From assembly GCA_029861655.1 (NCBI GenBank), contig JAOTZA010000023.1, forward strand, positions 1-18,384: 18,384 bases of DNA, given 5' to 3'. Both the position numbers and the translations under genes were made by a program. This stretch comes from Acidobacteriota bacterium. Lineage in GTDB: Bacteria > Acidobacteriota > Thermoanaerobaculia > Multivoradales > JAHEKO01. The stretch's first letter is position 1; each line of letters opens with the position of its first letter. Shown here piece by piece: positions 7,384 through 15,476 of this stretch. The notes below the pieces were generated by a model. That model was not told the origin of the DNA, did no database searches, and worked only from the letters and a program-made list of their open reading frames with translations.

Positions 7384-8529
7384 CTACGTTGTTGCGAGAA
7401 GCTCTCTCAGTTGGCGATCGAATCTCTCGACGGAAAATGTCTCGGCGCGTTCTCTCAGGTTCAACAAATTGAACCGCAATCCGCGACATTTGTCAATTGC
7501 CGCAACCAGCGGCTCGGCTTCGTCCATCCCTTTGCGATCCGCTGCCTCTCTCGCTTGATAAAGCACACCATGGACGCCGTCGGTGACGATGTCCAACACG
7601 CCGCCCCGTCCGAGGGCGACCACCGGGCAACCGCAGGCGAGAGCCTCGACGGTGGAGATCCCGAAATCCTCGACTCCGGGCTGCAAGAAGCAGGTGGCTC
7701 CGCGGTAGAGCCGCCGCAGCTCTTCTGCATCCACGTGGCCCACAAAGCGCACTTGGTCGCCGCTCAGTCGCGCTAGCCTGTTGCGCTCGGGTCCTCCGCC
7801 GACCAGTCGCAACTCGAGACCGAGGCGGTGACAGGCTTCGATGGCGAGGTCTATCCGCTTGTAGGGGGCCATCGACACGACCAGCGCGTATTGGCCTCGT
7901 TCAGCGGTCTTCTTTGGCGGGTTGCCGCCTGCTTCATCGGGTCGAAAGAACTCGGTGTCGACCGGTGGGTGGATGACCAGAGCGTCGCGTCCGTAGTAGC
8001 GCTTGATGCGCCCTGCGACAAAGGTCGAGTTGGCGACGAACTGATCCACGCGGTCGGCGGTTTCGACGTCCCATTTGCGCAGCCGCGACAGGACGCGGCC
8101 TCGCACCCAGGCGACCGGTCCGCTCTGCTTCGGGAAGTACGCCTTCTCCTGATCCCAGGCGTAACGCACCGGGGTGTGGCAATAGCAGATGTGGCGCGCG
8201 TCGTCCCTCGGTACGGCTCCCTTGGCGACGCAATGACTCGATGAAAAGATCAGGTCGTACTCGGAAAGGTCGAGGCTCTCGATGGCGCTGGAGAAAAAGG
8301 GCAGGTATCGCCGGTAGTGCTGCTCGAGCAGCGGCGCCCGCTGGAGGTAGGTCGAGTGAATTGGATGGCTCTCGAGCTCCGCGCTGACGCTCCCCGGAAA
8401 GTGGAAAAGAGTGTAGATTGGTGCGCTGCGGAAAACCCGTGCAATTCGCTCGAGGACCTTCTCGCCGCCTCGCATCCCGGTCAGCCAGTCGTGGACCAAC
8501 GCGACGCGCGGAGTGTCGGTTGCGCTCAT
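7384..8529 (-). CDS. GT4 glycosyltransferase, WbaZ-like
   Basis: A 381-residue GT-B fold enzyme of family GT4. The N-terminus (ALVHDWLTGMRGGEKVLE, about 10-27) and CYCHTPVRYAWD (115-126) are typical of the WbaZ-like group of mannosyl- or related transferases that extend O-antigen or exopolysaccharide units at the cytoplasmic membrane. The donor-binding part has the E-x7-E motif at Glu287 and Glu295 (EDFGISTVE). No membrane segment is seen. Its ATG is 13 bases after the stop of the preceding glycosyltransferase gene, so it belongs to the same operon. It differs clearly from the three upstream GT4 enzymes, which resemble one another more. Donor sugar is not predictable from sequence alone. Confidence 0.9.
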   Translation of the reverse strand: MSATDTPRVALVHDWLTGMRGGEKVLERIARVFRSAPIYTLFHFPGSVSAELESHPIHSTYLQRAPLLEQHYRRYLPFFSSAIESLDLSEYDLIFSSSHCVAKGAVPRDDARHICYCHTPVRYAWDQEKAYFPKQSGPVAWVRGRVLSRLRKWDVETADRVDQFVANSTFVAGRIKRYYGRDALVIHPPVDTEFFRPDEAGGNPPKKTAERGQYALVVSMAPYKRIDLAIEACHRLGLELRLVGGGPERNRLARLSGDQVRFVGHVDAEELRRLYRGATCFLQPGVEDFGISTVEALACGCPVVALGRGGVLDIVTDGVHGVLYQAREAADRKGMDEAEPLVAAIDKCRGLRFNLLNLRERAETFSVERFDRQLRELLATT

Positions 8530-8542
8530 CCGTTACGGTCCA

Positions 8543-9661
8543 CTAAGGGCTCAGGGTCTGGAGATACTTCTCGCGGGTCAGCTCGGCGGTGCGGCGCCAG
8601 GAGAAATCCTGCGCTCGCCGTTTTCCCAGCTTACGCAGGGCTTCACGGTGCTCGCGGTCGCCCATGCAGTGGGCAATGGCGTTGGCGATTTCCTCGATGT
8701 CCAAGGGGTTGACCAGATCGGCGTAGCCTTCCGCGACCTCCTTGAGCGCGGAAGTATTCGAGGTGATGACCGCGACGCCGCTCGCCATCGCCTCGACGAC
8801 CGGCAGGCCGAAGCCCTCATAGAGAGTGGGGTAGAGAAACAGATCCGCGCCCTGGTAGATCGCCGGCAATTCATCATCGGACACGTGACCCACCAGATGC
8901 ACCCGGTCAGCGATGCCGAGCTGCTCGGCGCGCTGGCGGATCTTGAAGTCTCGCCCGGTGCGATCGCCGACGCACACTAGATTGGCATCGAAGTCACGGA
9001 TCGCCAGCGAGCGAGCGAAAGCCTTGACGACTCCGTTGAGGTTCTTGTGGGGCTTGGGGTTGCCGACGAACAGTATGTAGGGCTTCTCGATGCCGAGGCT
9101 TTCGAGAACGTTCTTCTCCTTTGCGGCATCCACTTCGCCGCGGAAACGCTCCGAAACCCCGGGATAAACGACTTTGATCTTCTCGCCGGTCACCTCGAAA
9201 TACTCCACTAAGTCGGCCTTTGTATTCTGAGAATCAGCAAGGATGTGATCTCCGCGTTGGAGACTGCGCCGGATCATGCGCTGGGCGTAGAAGTAGGCGA
9301 GCGAGTTGGGTAGGAACTCCGGGTAGAGGAGATGGATGATGTCGTGGATAGTGACTACCGCTTTGCACGGGACGACCCAGGGGAGAACGTAGTGCGTCGA
9401 GTGGTAGAGGTCGAGCTTGAGACGGAAAAGCCGCCAAGAGAGATCGACCAGCTCGCGCACGCCATAGGGGCGAGCTCTCTCGGTCACGACTTTGAAGTTG
9501 TCCGGCAGGTCGGGGAACTGCAAGTGATCCTGGGGTGCCAGGAGCAGCACATAGCTGTTGTCACGATCGATTTCCGTCAGCCCTTGGATCAAGTGACGGA
9601 TGTAGGTGCCGATACCGAAGTCGTTCAGCTTGCGGCCGTCGATGCCGATGGTGTGTCCCAT
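8543..9661 (-). CDS. GT4 glycosyltransferase
   Basis: A 372-residue GT4 glycosyltransferase. The N-terminal IGIDGRKLNDFGIGTYIRHL is the common acceptor-side start of this family; the donor side has GNPKPHKN (200-207) and the E-x7-E motif at Glu282-Glu290 (YEGFGLPVVEAM). VHD-like TIHDIIH (104-110) and LADSQNTK (141-148) are also typical. I chose ATG at 9661, two bases after the preceding gene's stop at 9664-9666, since the frame further upstream (to 9718) lies within that gene and homologues begin close to GIDGR; no strong ribosome binding site is visible, which fits translational coupling. It probably adds one sugar to a lipid-linked repeat unit. Confidence 0.9.
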   Translation of the reverse strand: MGHTIGIDGRKLNDFGIGTYIRHLIQGLTEIDRDNSYVLLLAPQDHLQFPDLPDNFKVVTERARPYGVRELVDLSWRLFRLKLDLYHSTHYVLPWVVPCKAVVTIHDIIHLLYPEFLPNSLAYFYAQRMIRRSLQRGDHILADSQNTKADLVEYFEVTGEKIKVVYPGVSERFRGEVDAAKEKNVLESLGIEKPYILFVGNPKPHKNLNGVVKAFARSLAIRDFDANLVCVGDRTGRDFKIRQRAEQLGIADRVHLVGHVSDDELPAIYQGADLFLYPTLYEGFGLPVVEAMASGVAVITSNTSALKEVAEGYADLVNPLDIEEIANAIAHCMGDREHREALRKLGKRRAQDFSWRRTAELTREKYLQTLSP

Positions 9662-9663
9662 GA

Positions 9664-10821
9664 TTAAGGTGACAGGATACTGAAGATCTCCTCCATTTGG
9701 CACGCGGATTTGCTCCACTCGAACCGGGAGATGTGTTGGAGACCGGACTCCGAAACCTCGAGCGCGAAAGCGGGCTCATTGAGCACCTTGCGGATCACAT
9801 CGGCCAGTTGGCCGGCGTCCTGGGGGTCCACCAGAAGGCCGCCGTCGCCGACCACTTCAGGGAGGCTCGAGGTGTCGGCGGCAATCGTCGGAATGCCGCA
9901 GGCCATTGCCTCTGCGGCGGGTAGGCCGAATCCCTCGTAGAGTGACGGCAGCACAAAGACCCGTGCCGCCTGGAAAAGTCGCACCAGCCGATCCCGCTGC
10001 ATCGCGCCAAGATGGATGATTCCGGACGATTCCAGGCGCCGGACCCGGCGCATAAGGGAGCGGCTCCTCCAACCCTCCGGCCCGGCGAGCACCAGAGGTG
10101 GGGTCGAAGCGTCTTCGTGGCGGAGCGCTTCCCAGGCATCGAGAAGCAGTGGCAGGTTCTTGCGCGGCTCGAAGGTAGAGGCAAAAAAGACAAAGCCTTC
10201 GGGGCAACCGATCTCTGCCCGTGTAGCTTCGATCTCTTCTTCCGTGCCAGGTACGAATTCGGGGTCCACACCGGGGTAGACCACCTCGAGCTTCCCCGAG
10301 CTCTCCGGGAACTGTTTTCTCAGGTCGTCGGCGGTGGATCTAGAGTCCGCGAGCACCCGGCTTGCCCGCCGGAGTGTGGAATCGAGAAACGGAAGGATGG
10401 TCAATCTCACCTTGAGTTGATGGGTCTCTGGCATTAGGACGGGTGTCAGGTCATGAACCGTGACCACGCCGGGAACCTCAAGACGCGGTGGCAGGGTGAA
10501 GAGGGGTGACCAGAAGATGTCTATTTCGCGACTCTCGATCCGCCGAGGCAGCGAGAACTGTTGCCAGAGCAAGCCAAGTGGCGCGTCCGCTGTGTCCACT
10601 TCGACACCGATCCGTGCGAGCTCCTCTTGCGCGTTGACGACCACCGGGCGGTGGGCCATACCGAGACAGCGAACGTGTTCGCGGCCGGCCAGCTGGCGGA
10701 GCATCGCCAGAGTGAAGAAGCCGACACCGCTCATCCCGCCCACCAGCGAGCGCAGGTCGACGCCCACCAGCGGCGCGGAGAGGCTGGGGGCTTCACGGAC
10801 CGCGCTTGCCTCGGCTGTCAT
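9664..10821 (-). CDS. GT4 glycosyltransferase
   Basis: A 385-residue GT4 enzyme. Start ATG (10821-10819) overlaps the stop of the preceding gene by one base as TGATG, a classic coupled junction; the frame stays open further upstream to 11352 but that is inside the preceding gene and reads as low-complexity Arg/Ser sequence. Motifs: VGVDLRSLVGGMSGVGFFTL (19-38, the GIG-type loop written here as GVG), TVHDLTPVLMPE (121-132), FEPRKNLPLLLDAW (217-230) and E-x7-E at Glu296-Glu304 (YEGFGLPAAEAM). It closely resembles both neighbouring glycosyltransferases in motif order, suggesting tandem duplication and divergence for different linkages. Confidence 0.9.
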   Translation of the reverse strand: MTAEASAVREAPSLSAPLVGVDLRSLVGGMSGVGFFTLAMLRQLAGREHVRCLGMAHRPVVVNAQEELARIGVEVDTADAPLGLLWQQFSLPRRIESREIDIFWSPLFTLPPRLEVPGVVTVHDLTPVLMPETHQLKVRLTILPFLDSTLRRASRVLADSRSTADDLRKQFPESSGKLEVVYPGVDPEFVPGTEEEIEATRAEIGCPEGFVFFASTFEPRKNLPLLLDAWEALRHEDASTPPLVLAGPEGWRSRSLMRRVRRLESSGIIHLGAMQRDRLVRLFQAARVFVLPSLYEGFGLPAAEAMACGIPTIAADTSSLPEVVGDGGLLVDPQDAGQLADVIRKVLNEPAFALEVSESGLQHISRFEWSKSACQMEEIFSILSP

Positions 10822-12326
10822 CAACTTCTTTCTGCAGTCCCGGTGCCGGAGGCCGTCGTCAGTGTAGTGGCGGCCGTCATTCCGGCTGCCTGGCGCCATA
10901 CGGCCTCGGTTTGGCGCGCGGCGCGCGACCAGCTCAATTCCGTGATCCGCCGGAGTCCGCGCTCGACCAGATCTTGACGCAGTTCTCGATCGAAGAGGGC
11001 CCGTTCCACGGCGTCTGCGAGGGCGGCGGGATCGTCGTCGGGAGCAAAAAGAGCCGCGCCATCGGTCACTTCCCGAAGCACCGGTATGTCGCTCGCTACC
11101 AGCGGCACTCCAGCCCACAGCGCCTCGACGGCCGGCAGACCAAAGCCCTCGTAGTGTGAGGGGAAGATCACGGCTTGCGCCGAGCGGAAAAGTGCCGCCA
11201 GCTCGGGATCTTCGACATAGCCGAGATGATGCGCCCAGCCGGCCTTTTCGGCAGCTTCGACTTGACGCTGGAGCACGTCGGTCTTCCAACCATAGCGACC
11301 GCAGAGCACCAGGTCCGGGCATTGGGAGAGCCTCTGGCGCAGAATTCTCCAAGCCTGGAGAAGGGTACCGACGTTCTTTCGCGGCTCGATCGTTCCGACG
11401 TGAAGAGCGTACCGGGACGGCAAACCCTGCGGCAGCCGGCCGGGCTCGACAGTCGAGAGTTGACCGGGGCCGTGATGGACCACCGTGACTCGCGCCGGAT
11501 CGACATAGCCGAAGGCTGCGAGCTCGTCGCGTACCGCGCCGCTGACGCTGATGATGCGGCTCGACTCTCGCACCGAGTGCTCGAATTTATCGGCCAGGTC
11601 GTTCAAAGTTTCCTGGCGCAACGCCCATGGAAAGCGGCGAAAGCCCAAGTCGTGGACGGTCGATACGCGGGCTCCGGCGGCGAGGCGGAAGCGACGAGGC
11701 AGAAAGTAGTTGGGTGCGAAGAGCACCCTGTTGCGGTCGGCTGCGATCAAAAGCGGCTCCAGGCGGCGCAGGATACGCGTGATCCAACCGGCGGGAAGCA
11801 GGAACCGCTCGGGTACCGCGTAGGAGATGGTCTCGATGGCCGGCCCTTGGGGCAACTCGACCGTCGGCTTTGGTAGATCGGGGCTTTCGATGACCGAGGG
11901 CCCGTAGAGGCGGACCCTGATGTCCCGGTGGTCGGCCAGATGTTCGAGAAGTCGATAAAGGTACCAGCCGATTCCGGTCAGCGGCTCCCAGAAGGCCGAG
12001 ACCTCGACCGCCACCGTCAGTCGCGGCTCGCGCCGTCGTTGGAGAACCGTCCGAATGGTAGACGTGAGCCATCCGAAGGAGTCCGCGAGGCGCCGGGGGC
12101 GAAACCGGCCGGCGAGACCGCGGAGACGGGACTCGATGTTGGCCACCGTCCAATGCCAGCCGCGAGTCGTTCGTGGAAACCGCCGCGCCAGGGCGCGGCG
12201 GAGGTGCACGTGGAGCGGGTACTCCTCGGTCTGGGGTCGGTTGGACGGCGGCACGCGAATGGATCCCGAATCCTGGCGGAAAGCCCTTTGGAGGTGGCGT
12301 TCCGGGACCTTACGATGGTATCTCAC
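10821..12326 (-). CDS. GT4 glycosyltransferase with ~100-residue N-terminal extension
   Basis: First gene of the polysaccharide operon, 501 residues. The GT4 core starts only at about residue 102 (RLTVAVEVSAFWEPLTGIGW), preceded by a basic extension without a membrane helix. Core motifs: VHDLGFRRFPWALR (224-237), GTIEPRKNVGTLLQAW (311-326), and E-x7-E at Glu393-Glu401 (YEGFGLPAVEAL). The frame starts with GTG at 12326, with AAGGGA 7-8 bases before it; no ATG occurs in frame before the core, so either this GTG or an internal GTG/TTG is used. The extension may be real, but part of it could be untranslated. The C-terminal tail is Thr/Ala-rich. Likely acts on a lipid-linked oligosaccharide at the inner membrane. 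Confidence 0.85.
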   Translation of the reverse strand: MRYHRKVPERHLQRAFRQDSGSIRVPPSNRPQTEEYPLHVHLRRALARRFPRTTRGWHWTVANIESRLRGLAGRFRPRRLADSFGWLTSTIRTVLQRRREPRLTVAVEVSAFWEPLTGIGWYLYRLLEHLADHRDIRVRLYGPSVIESPDLPKPTVELPQGPAIETISYAVPERFLLPAGWITRILRRLEPLLIAADRNRVLFAPNYFLPRRFRLAAGARVSTVHDLGFRRFPWALRQETLNDLADKFEHSVRESSRIISVSGAVRDELAAFGYVDPARVTVVHHGPGQLSTVEPGRLPQGLPSRYALHVGTIEPRKNVGTLLQAWRILRQRLSQCPDLVLCGRYGWKTDVLQRQVEAAEKAGWAHHLGYVEDPELAALFRSAQAVIFPSHYEGFGLPAVEALWAGVPLVASDIPVLREVTDGAALFAPDDDPAALADAVERALFDRELRQDLVERGLRRITELSWSRAARQTEAVWRQAAGMTAATTLTTASGTGTAERS

Positions 12327-12383
12327 CAGCCAATCCCTTGAGCGGGCCGTAGAGGCTCAGGCGACCTGGGTCTTCACTGAGGT

Positions 12384-12472
12384 GTCGCGGGGAGGCCGGG
12401 CCGGAGGGCTCCCGTGGCAAGCAGGCTTTGCGAGCACCACGGGAAACCGGCCCGCAGCCGGGGCCCCGCGAC
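12384..12472. repeat. Large imperfect hairpin in divergent intergenic region
   Basis: Arms at 12384-12417 and 12437-12472 share a perfect 9-base outer end (GTCGCGGGG) and a perfect 8-base inner end (TCCCGTGG), with a less regular GC-rich middle; the 19-base loop contains a short further stem (GCAAG...CTTTGC). It lies between two divergent operons, so it is not a terminator for either. It does not resemble the element at 525-701. It may be a small repeat element or a structured control site. The rest of 12327-12566 holds the promoter at 12497-12525 and no gene. Confidence 0.55.
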
Positions 12473-12496
12473 GAGCTCGGGAAAGAGTACTGTCCG

Positions 12497-12525
12497 TTGA
12501 CACTCCGGTCCATAGGCCATAGCCT
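12497..12525 (+). promoter_or_regulatory. Sigma-70-like promoter for the yceD-rpmF-plsX-fab cluster
   Basis: A perfect -35 box TTGACA (12497-12502), a 17-base spacer and a weaker -10 box TAGCCT (12520-12525, keeping the key TA and final T). Transcription would start near 12532, leaving about 35 bases before the yceD start codon. It is the best promoter match I noticed in the window, and is correctly placed. Confidence 0.55.
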
Positions 12526-12566
12526 TGTCGCCGCAGCCTTTGGAGCCGCGAGCTGGGGTTGGCGCG

Positions 12567-13094
12567 ATGGAGATCCGCCTCGACAAGATCGGAGACGATC
12601 CGTATCCGTGGCGGGAGTCGCGGACGATTTCAGCGGAGAGCCTCCAGCGGAGGCAGCTCGTCGGTTTGAGCAATGTCTCCTGGGGTGGCGCGGTCACACC
12701 GATCTCCTCCGGTTTTCTTTTTTCCGCACAACTCGAGTACAAGCAAGAACTGTCATGCCCGCGTTGTCTGAAAACGAGTTGGACTCCCGTTACCGCGGAT
12801 GTGGAACTGCTGCTTGTGGCGGCGAGCGAAGAGCCGTTGGAAGGCGAACTGGGGCTGCGGGAAGAAGACCTGAGCGTGATCTTTGTGGAGGGAGAAGTTC
12901 TGGATACCGAGCCGATCCTGCTGGAGCAACTACAACTCAACGTCCCGATGCGACAGCTGTGCCGGCCGGACTGCGCCGGTCTCTGTCCGTCGTGTGGCGC
13001 CGACCTGAACAAAGCGGCCTGCAAATGCGACACCGAGCAGGGGGACCCGCGTTGGGCCGATCTAGCAGCGCTACGAGACAAGCTGGCTGAGTAA
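12567..13094 (+). CDS. yceD: YceD/DUF177 family protein
   Basis: A 175-residue DUF177 protein, usually encoded just before rpmF; in bacteria and plastids it is linked to 23S rRNA accumulation and large-subunit assembly. Start ATG 12567 (MEIRLDKIGDDPYPW) was preferred over the upstream ATG at 12525, which would place the start in the -10 box and add unrelated residues. The family's Cys pairs are present: CPRC (64-67), and in the C-terminal part C132, C136, CPSC (140-143), C152 and C154, within the signature GLCPSCGADLN. These could bind zinc. The ribosome binding site is weak. The stop is 45 bases before rpmF. Confidence 0.92.
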   Translation: MEIRLDKIGDDPYPWRESRTISAESLQRRQLVGLSNVSWGGAVTPISSGFLFSAQLEYKQELSCPRCLKTSWTPVTADVELLLVAASEEPLEGELGLREEDLSVIFVEGEVLDTEPILLEQLQLNVPMRQLCRPDCAGLCPSCGADLNKAACKCDTEQGDPRWADLAALRDKLAE

Positions 13095-13139
13095 CAACGA
13101 CCGAATCGAAAACAGACGAAAAAGAACGAGGTTAAAGAT

Positions 13140-13325
13140 ATGGCGAATCCAAAACGACGACATTCCAAGGCGCGCCGCGATCGACGACGTACGCACGATG
13201 CGCTGACAACGCCGCCGACGGCGACCTGCGACAACTGCGGCGAAGCCAAGATGCCGCATCGCGCTTGCCCGCACTGCGGGCACTACCGCGGCCGCGAAGT
13301 CATCGAGGGTAAGGAGTCGCTGTAG
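13140..13325 (+). CDS. rpmF: 50S ribosomal protein L32
   Basis: A 61-residue protein with the L32 start MANPKRRHSKARRDRRR and a complete zinc ribbon of four cysteines, C30, C33, C43 and C46 (CDNC and CPHC), that is the zinc-binding (C+) form. Length is normal for the family. CGAGG at 13127-13131 is placed 8 bases before the ATG. The yceD-rpmF-plsX order is widely conserved, linking ribosome and membrane-lipid synthesis. Confidence 0.97.
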   Translation: MANPKRRHSKARRDRRRTHDALTTPPTATCDNCGEAKMPHRACPHCGHYRGREVIEGKESL

Positions 13326-13349
13326 CCGGAATTCGCCCTGTGGTGAGGC

Positions 13350-13422
13350 GAGCCTTCGTTATTCGTGAACCGGCGAGCAGATCTCCATAAAATGCCGTCG
13401 GTCTCATGGATAACGAAGGCTC
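13350..13422 (+). promoter_or_regulatory. 19-bp inverted repeat upstream of plsX, possible regulatory stem
   Basis: Arms 13350-13368 and 13404-13422 match at 17 of 19 positions, including a perfect 13-base core, GAGCCTTCGTTAT (13350-13362) against its exact complement (13410-13422), with 35 bases between. The right arm contains the GAAGG that is the only ribosome-binding-like sequence before the plsX GTG at 13429, so in mRNA the stem would mask it. The loop holds TAAAAT (13388-13393), which with GTGAAC (13365-13370) 17 bases earlier could be a weak promoter flanked by the arms. No T-run follows, so it is not an ordinary terminator. Confidence 0.6.
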
Positions 13423-13428
13423 ACTGAT

Positions 13429-14478
13429 GTGAGCATCCGGATCGCGGTAGACGCCATGGGGGGTGACCACGCGCCGGCGACGGTGGTGGAGGGGGCGCTG
13501 CAGGCGGTAGCGGCCGGCGCTAGCGTAATCCTCGTGGGACGGGAGCAGATGATCGCGGTGGAGCTCGCCCGGCGCGGTGAGATCTCGACGGGGGAAAACT
13601 CGCGCATCGAAATCGCCGAGGCTCCCGAAGTCGTGGAGATGGACGAACCGGCGATGACACCCATCCGGGTCAAGCGTCGTTCGTCTGTGCGTCTGGCGGC
13701 GGAGCTCGTCCGTGACGGAAAAGCCCAGGCCCTTCTTAGCTTCGGCAACACGGGCGCCGCGCTAGCCTGTGGAAAACTGGTGCTCGGTGCGCTTCCCGGG
13801 GTCGATCGACCGGCGCTGGCGGCGGTCTTTCCGAGCCGCGAGGGGCGCACGGTGCTGCTCGATGTTGGAGCCAACGTGGATTCACGGCCGGCGCACCTAC
13901 GCCAGTTCGCCGTCATGGGCCATTTCTATGCTCAGGAGATTCTGGGCAAAGAGTCGCCACGCGTCGGACTGTTGTCGGTGGGTGAAGAGGACGAGAAGGG
14001 CTCCGGCATTACCCGCAAGGTCTTCCGGCTGATGAAGAACATGGGGCTCAACTTTGTCGGCAACGTCGAGGGAAGCGACCTTTTCTCCGGCTCGGTAGAC
14101 GTCATCGTGTGCGATGGGTTTGTCGGCAATGTGGTGCTCAAGGCCTCCGAGTCCGTTGCCGACCTCTTTGGCGACATGCTCGAGGAAGAGCTCGCTAACA
14201 GCATTCGGAGCCGGCTCGGAGCACTCTTTGCGCGGCCCGCGCTGTCTAGGTTCACGACCGGTATCGATCACCGGGAAACCGGAGCGGTACCGCTACTGGG
14301 TGTCCAGGGGGGCTGTTTTGTCGGCCACGGGCACTCGGGTCCCAAGGCGGTGCGTCACGCCATTCGGGAGGCGGTCGACTTTTGCGCGGCCGGTCTGCAC
14401 AGTAAGATCCGCGTCAAGATGGAAGAGTTGCATTCCGAAGAGCACCGGATTCTCAGTCCGGAGGAGGCCGCGTCATGA
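13429..14478 (+). CDS. plsX: Phosphate acyltransferase PlsX
   Basis: A 349-residue PlsX, which turns acyl-ACP and phosphate into acyl-phosphate, the acyl donor for PlsY in phospholipid synthesis; a peripheral membrane protein. Conserved parts are IAVDAMGGDHAP at the N-terminus, LLSFGNTGA (103-111), LLDVGANVDSRP, VGNVEGSDLFSG, DVIVCDGFVGNVVLK and the C-terminal GHGHSGPKAVRHAI. The start is GTG at 13429, giving the usual N-terminus (MSIRIAVDAMGG); the site before it is weak and lies in the inverted-repeat arm. The stop overlaps the fabH start as ATGA. Confidence 0.96.
   Translation: MSIRIAVDAMGGDHAPATVVEGALQAVAAGASVILVGREQMIAVELARRGEISTGENSRIEIAEAPEVVEMDEPAMTPIRVKRRSSVRLAAELVRDGKAQALLSFGNTGAALACGKLVLGALPGVDRPALAAVFPSREGRTVLLDVGANVDSRPAHLRQFAVMGHFYAQEILGKESPRVGLLSVGEEDEKGSGITRKVFRLMKNMGLNFVGNVEGSDLFSGSVDVIVCDGFVGNVVLKASESVADLFGDMLEEELANSIRSRLGALFARPALSRFTTGIDHRETGAVPLLGVQGGCFVGHGHSGPKAVRHAIREAVDFCAAGLHSKIRVKMEELHSEEHRILSPEEAAS
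14462..14467 (+). promoter_or_regulatory. Ribosome binding site of fabH
   Basis: AGGAGG, inside the last plsX codons, 7 bases before the fabH ATG at 14475; it marks this start firmly and makes fabH translation partly independent of plsX. Confidence 0.7.
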
Positions 14479-15476
14479 GAGCGCGAATTACCGGCACCGG
14501 TAGATCGGTACCCGAGAAAGTCCTGACCAACGCCGATTTCGAAAAGATGGTCGACACGACCGACGAGTGGATCACGACTCGTACAGGGATCAAGGAGCGG
14601 CACATCGCCACTGAAGACGAGGCGCTCTCGGACTTCGCGATTCCGGCTGCCAAAGCAGCGCTCGAGATGGCCGGAGTCGCGGGTGAGCAAGTCGACCTGG
14701 TCATCGTGGCGACGGTGACTTCGGACCGGACCTTCCCAGCGACGTCGAGCATCGTCCAGGACGCGATCGGCGCCAAGGGCGCGGCAGCTTTTGATCTGTC
14801 GGCCGCCTGCACCGGTTTTATCTACGGTCTGGGTGTTGCCCAGCACATGATCGCCGGAGGCGCCGCGCGCAACGCGGTCATCGTTGGCGGAGAAGTGCTG
14901 TCGAAGATCGTCGACTACAGCGAGCGCGCGACGGCGGTTCTTTTCGGCGACGGAGCCGGGGCGGTGGTTTTGAGCGCCGTTGCGGAAGATGATGAGGTCC
15001 AGAGCGGTCTTCTGAGCGTGAAGATGCACAGCGATGGGTCGCTGGGTGATCTGATCGACCGTCCCGGCGGCGGCAGCCGCAACCCCATCAACAGTCCCAG
15101 CGGCAAGGCTGGAGAGAACGGTCATCTGGGCTATCTTCGGATGCGCGGCAACGAGACATTCAAGGTGGCGGTACGAACGTTGGCTCAGGTCTCGAAGGAA
15201 GTTCTCGCGGCCTGCGATCTCGACGCCACCGATGTCAACTGGTTCATCCCGCATCAGGCCAACCTCCGGATCATCGATGCGGTGGGACAGCGGCTCCACA
15301 TTCCCGAGGGTCGCACCTATATCAACGTCGAGCGTTACGGCAACACCTCGGCTGCGTCGATCCCGATCGCGCTCGATGAGCTCAACCGTGACGGCCGGAT
15401 CGCGGCAGGTGATGTCGTGCTTCTTTCCGCCTTCGGTTCGGGGCTCACCTGGGGTGCGGGTTTGGTTCGTTGGTAG
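14475..15476 (+). CDS. fabH: Beta-ketoacyl-ACP synthase III
   Basis: A 333-residue KAS III that condenses acetyl-CoA (or a branched acyl-CoA primer) with malonyl-ACP to begin fatty-acid synthesis. The Cys-His-Asn triad is intact: Cys112 (SAACTGF), His260 (IPHQAN) and Asn290 (YGNTSAAS). The glycine-rich C-terminus SAFGSGLTWGAGLVRW is typical. Its specificity for straight or branched primers cannot be read with confidence. It overlaps plsX by 4 bases and fabD by 7. Confidence 0.97.
   Translation: MRARITGTGRSVPEKVLTNADFEKMVDTTDEWITTRTGIKERHIATEDEALSDFAIPAAKAALEMAGVAGEQVDLVIVATVTSDRTFPATSSIVQDAIGAKGAAAFDLSAACTGFIYGLGVAQHMIAGGAARNAVIVGGEVLSKIVDYSERATAVLFGDGAGAVVLSAVAEDDEVQSGLLSVKMHSDGSLGDLIDRPGGGSRNPINSPSGKAGENGHLGYLRMRGNETFKVAVRTLAQVSKEVLAACDLDATDVNWFIPHQANLRIIDAVGQRLHIPEGRTYINVERYGNTSAASIPIALDELNRDGRIAAGDVVLLSAFGSGLTWGAGLVRW

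Noticed and set aside
10822..11352. Upstream extension of the glycosyltransferase gene that ends at 9664
   Set aside because: Falls inside the preceding glycosyltransferase in another frame; the TGATG junction at 10819-10823 gives a natural start.
12374..13249. A 291-codon open frame on the minus strand
   Set aside because: Runs antisense to yceD and rpmF, both certain genes, and reads as Ser/Arg-rich low-complexity sequence.
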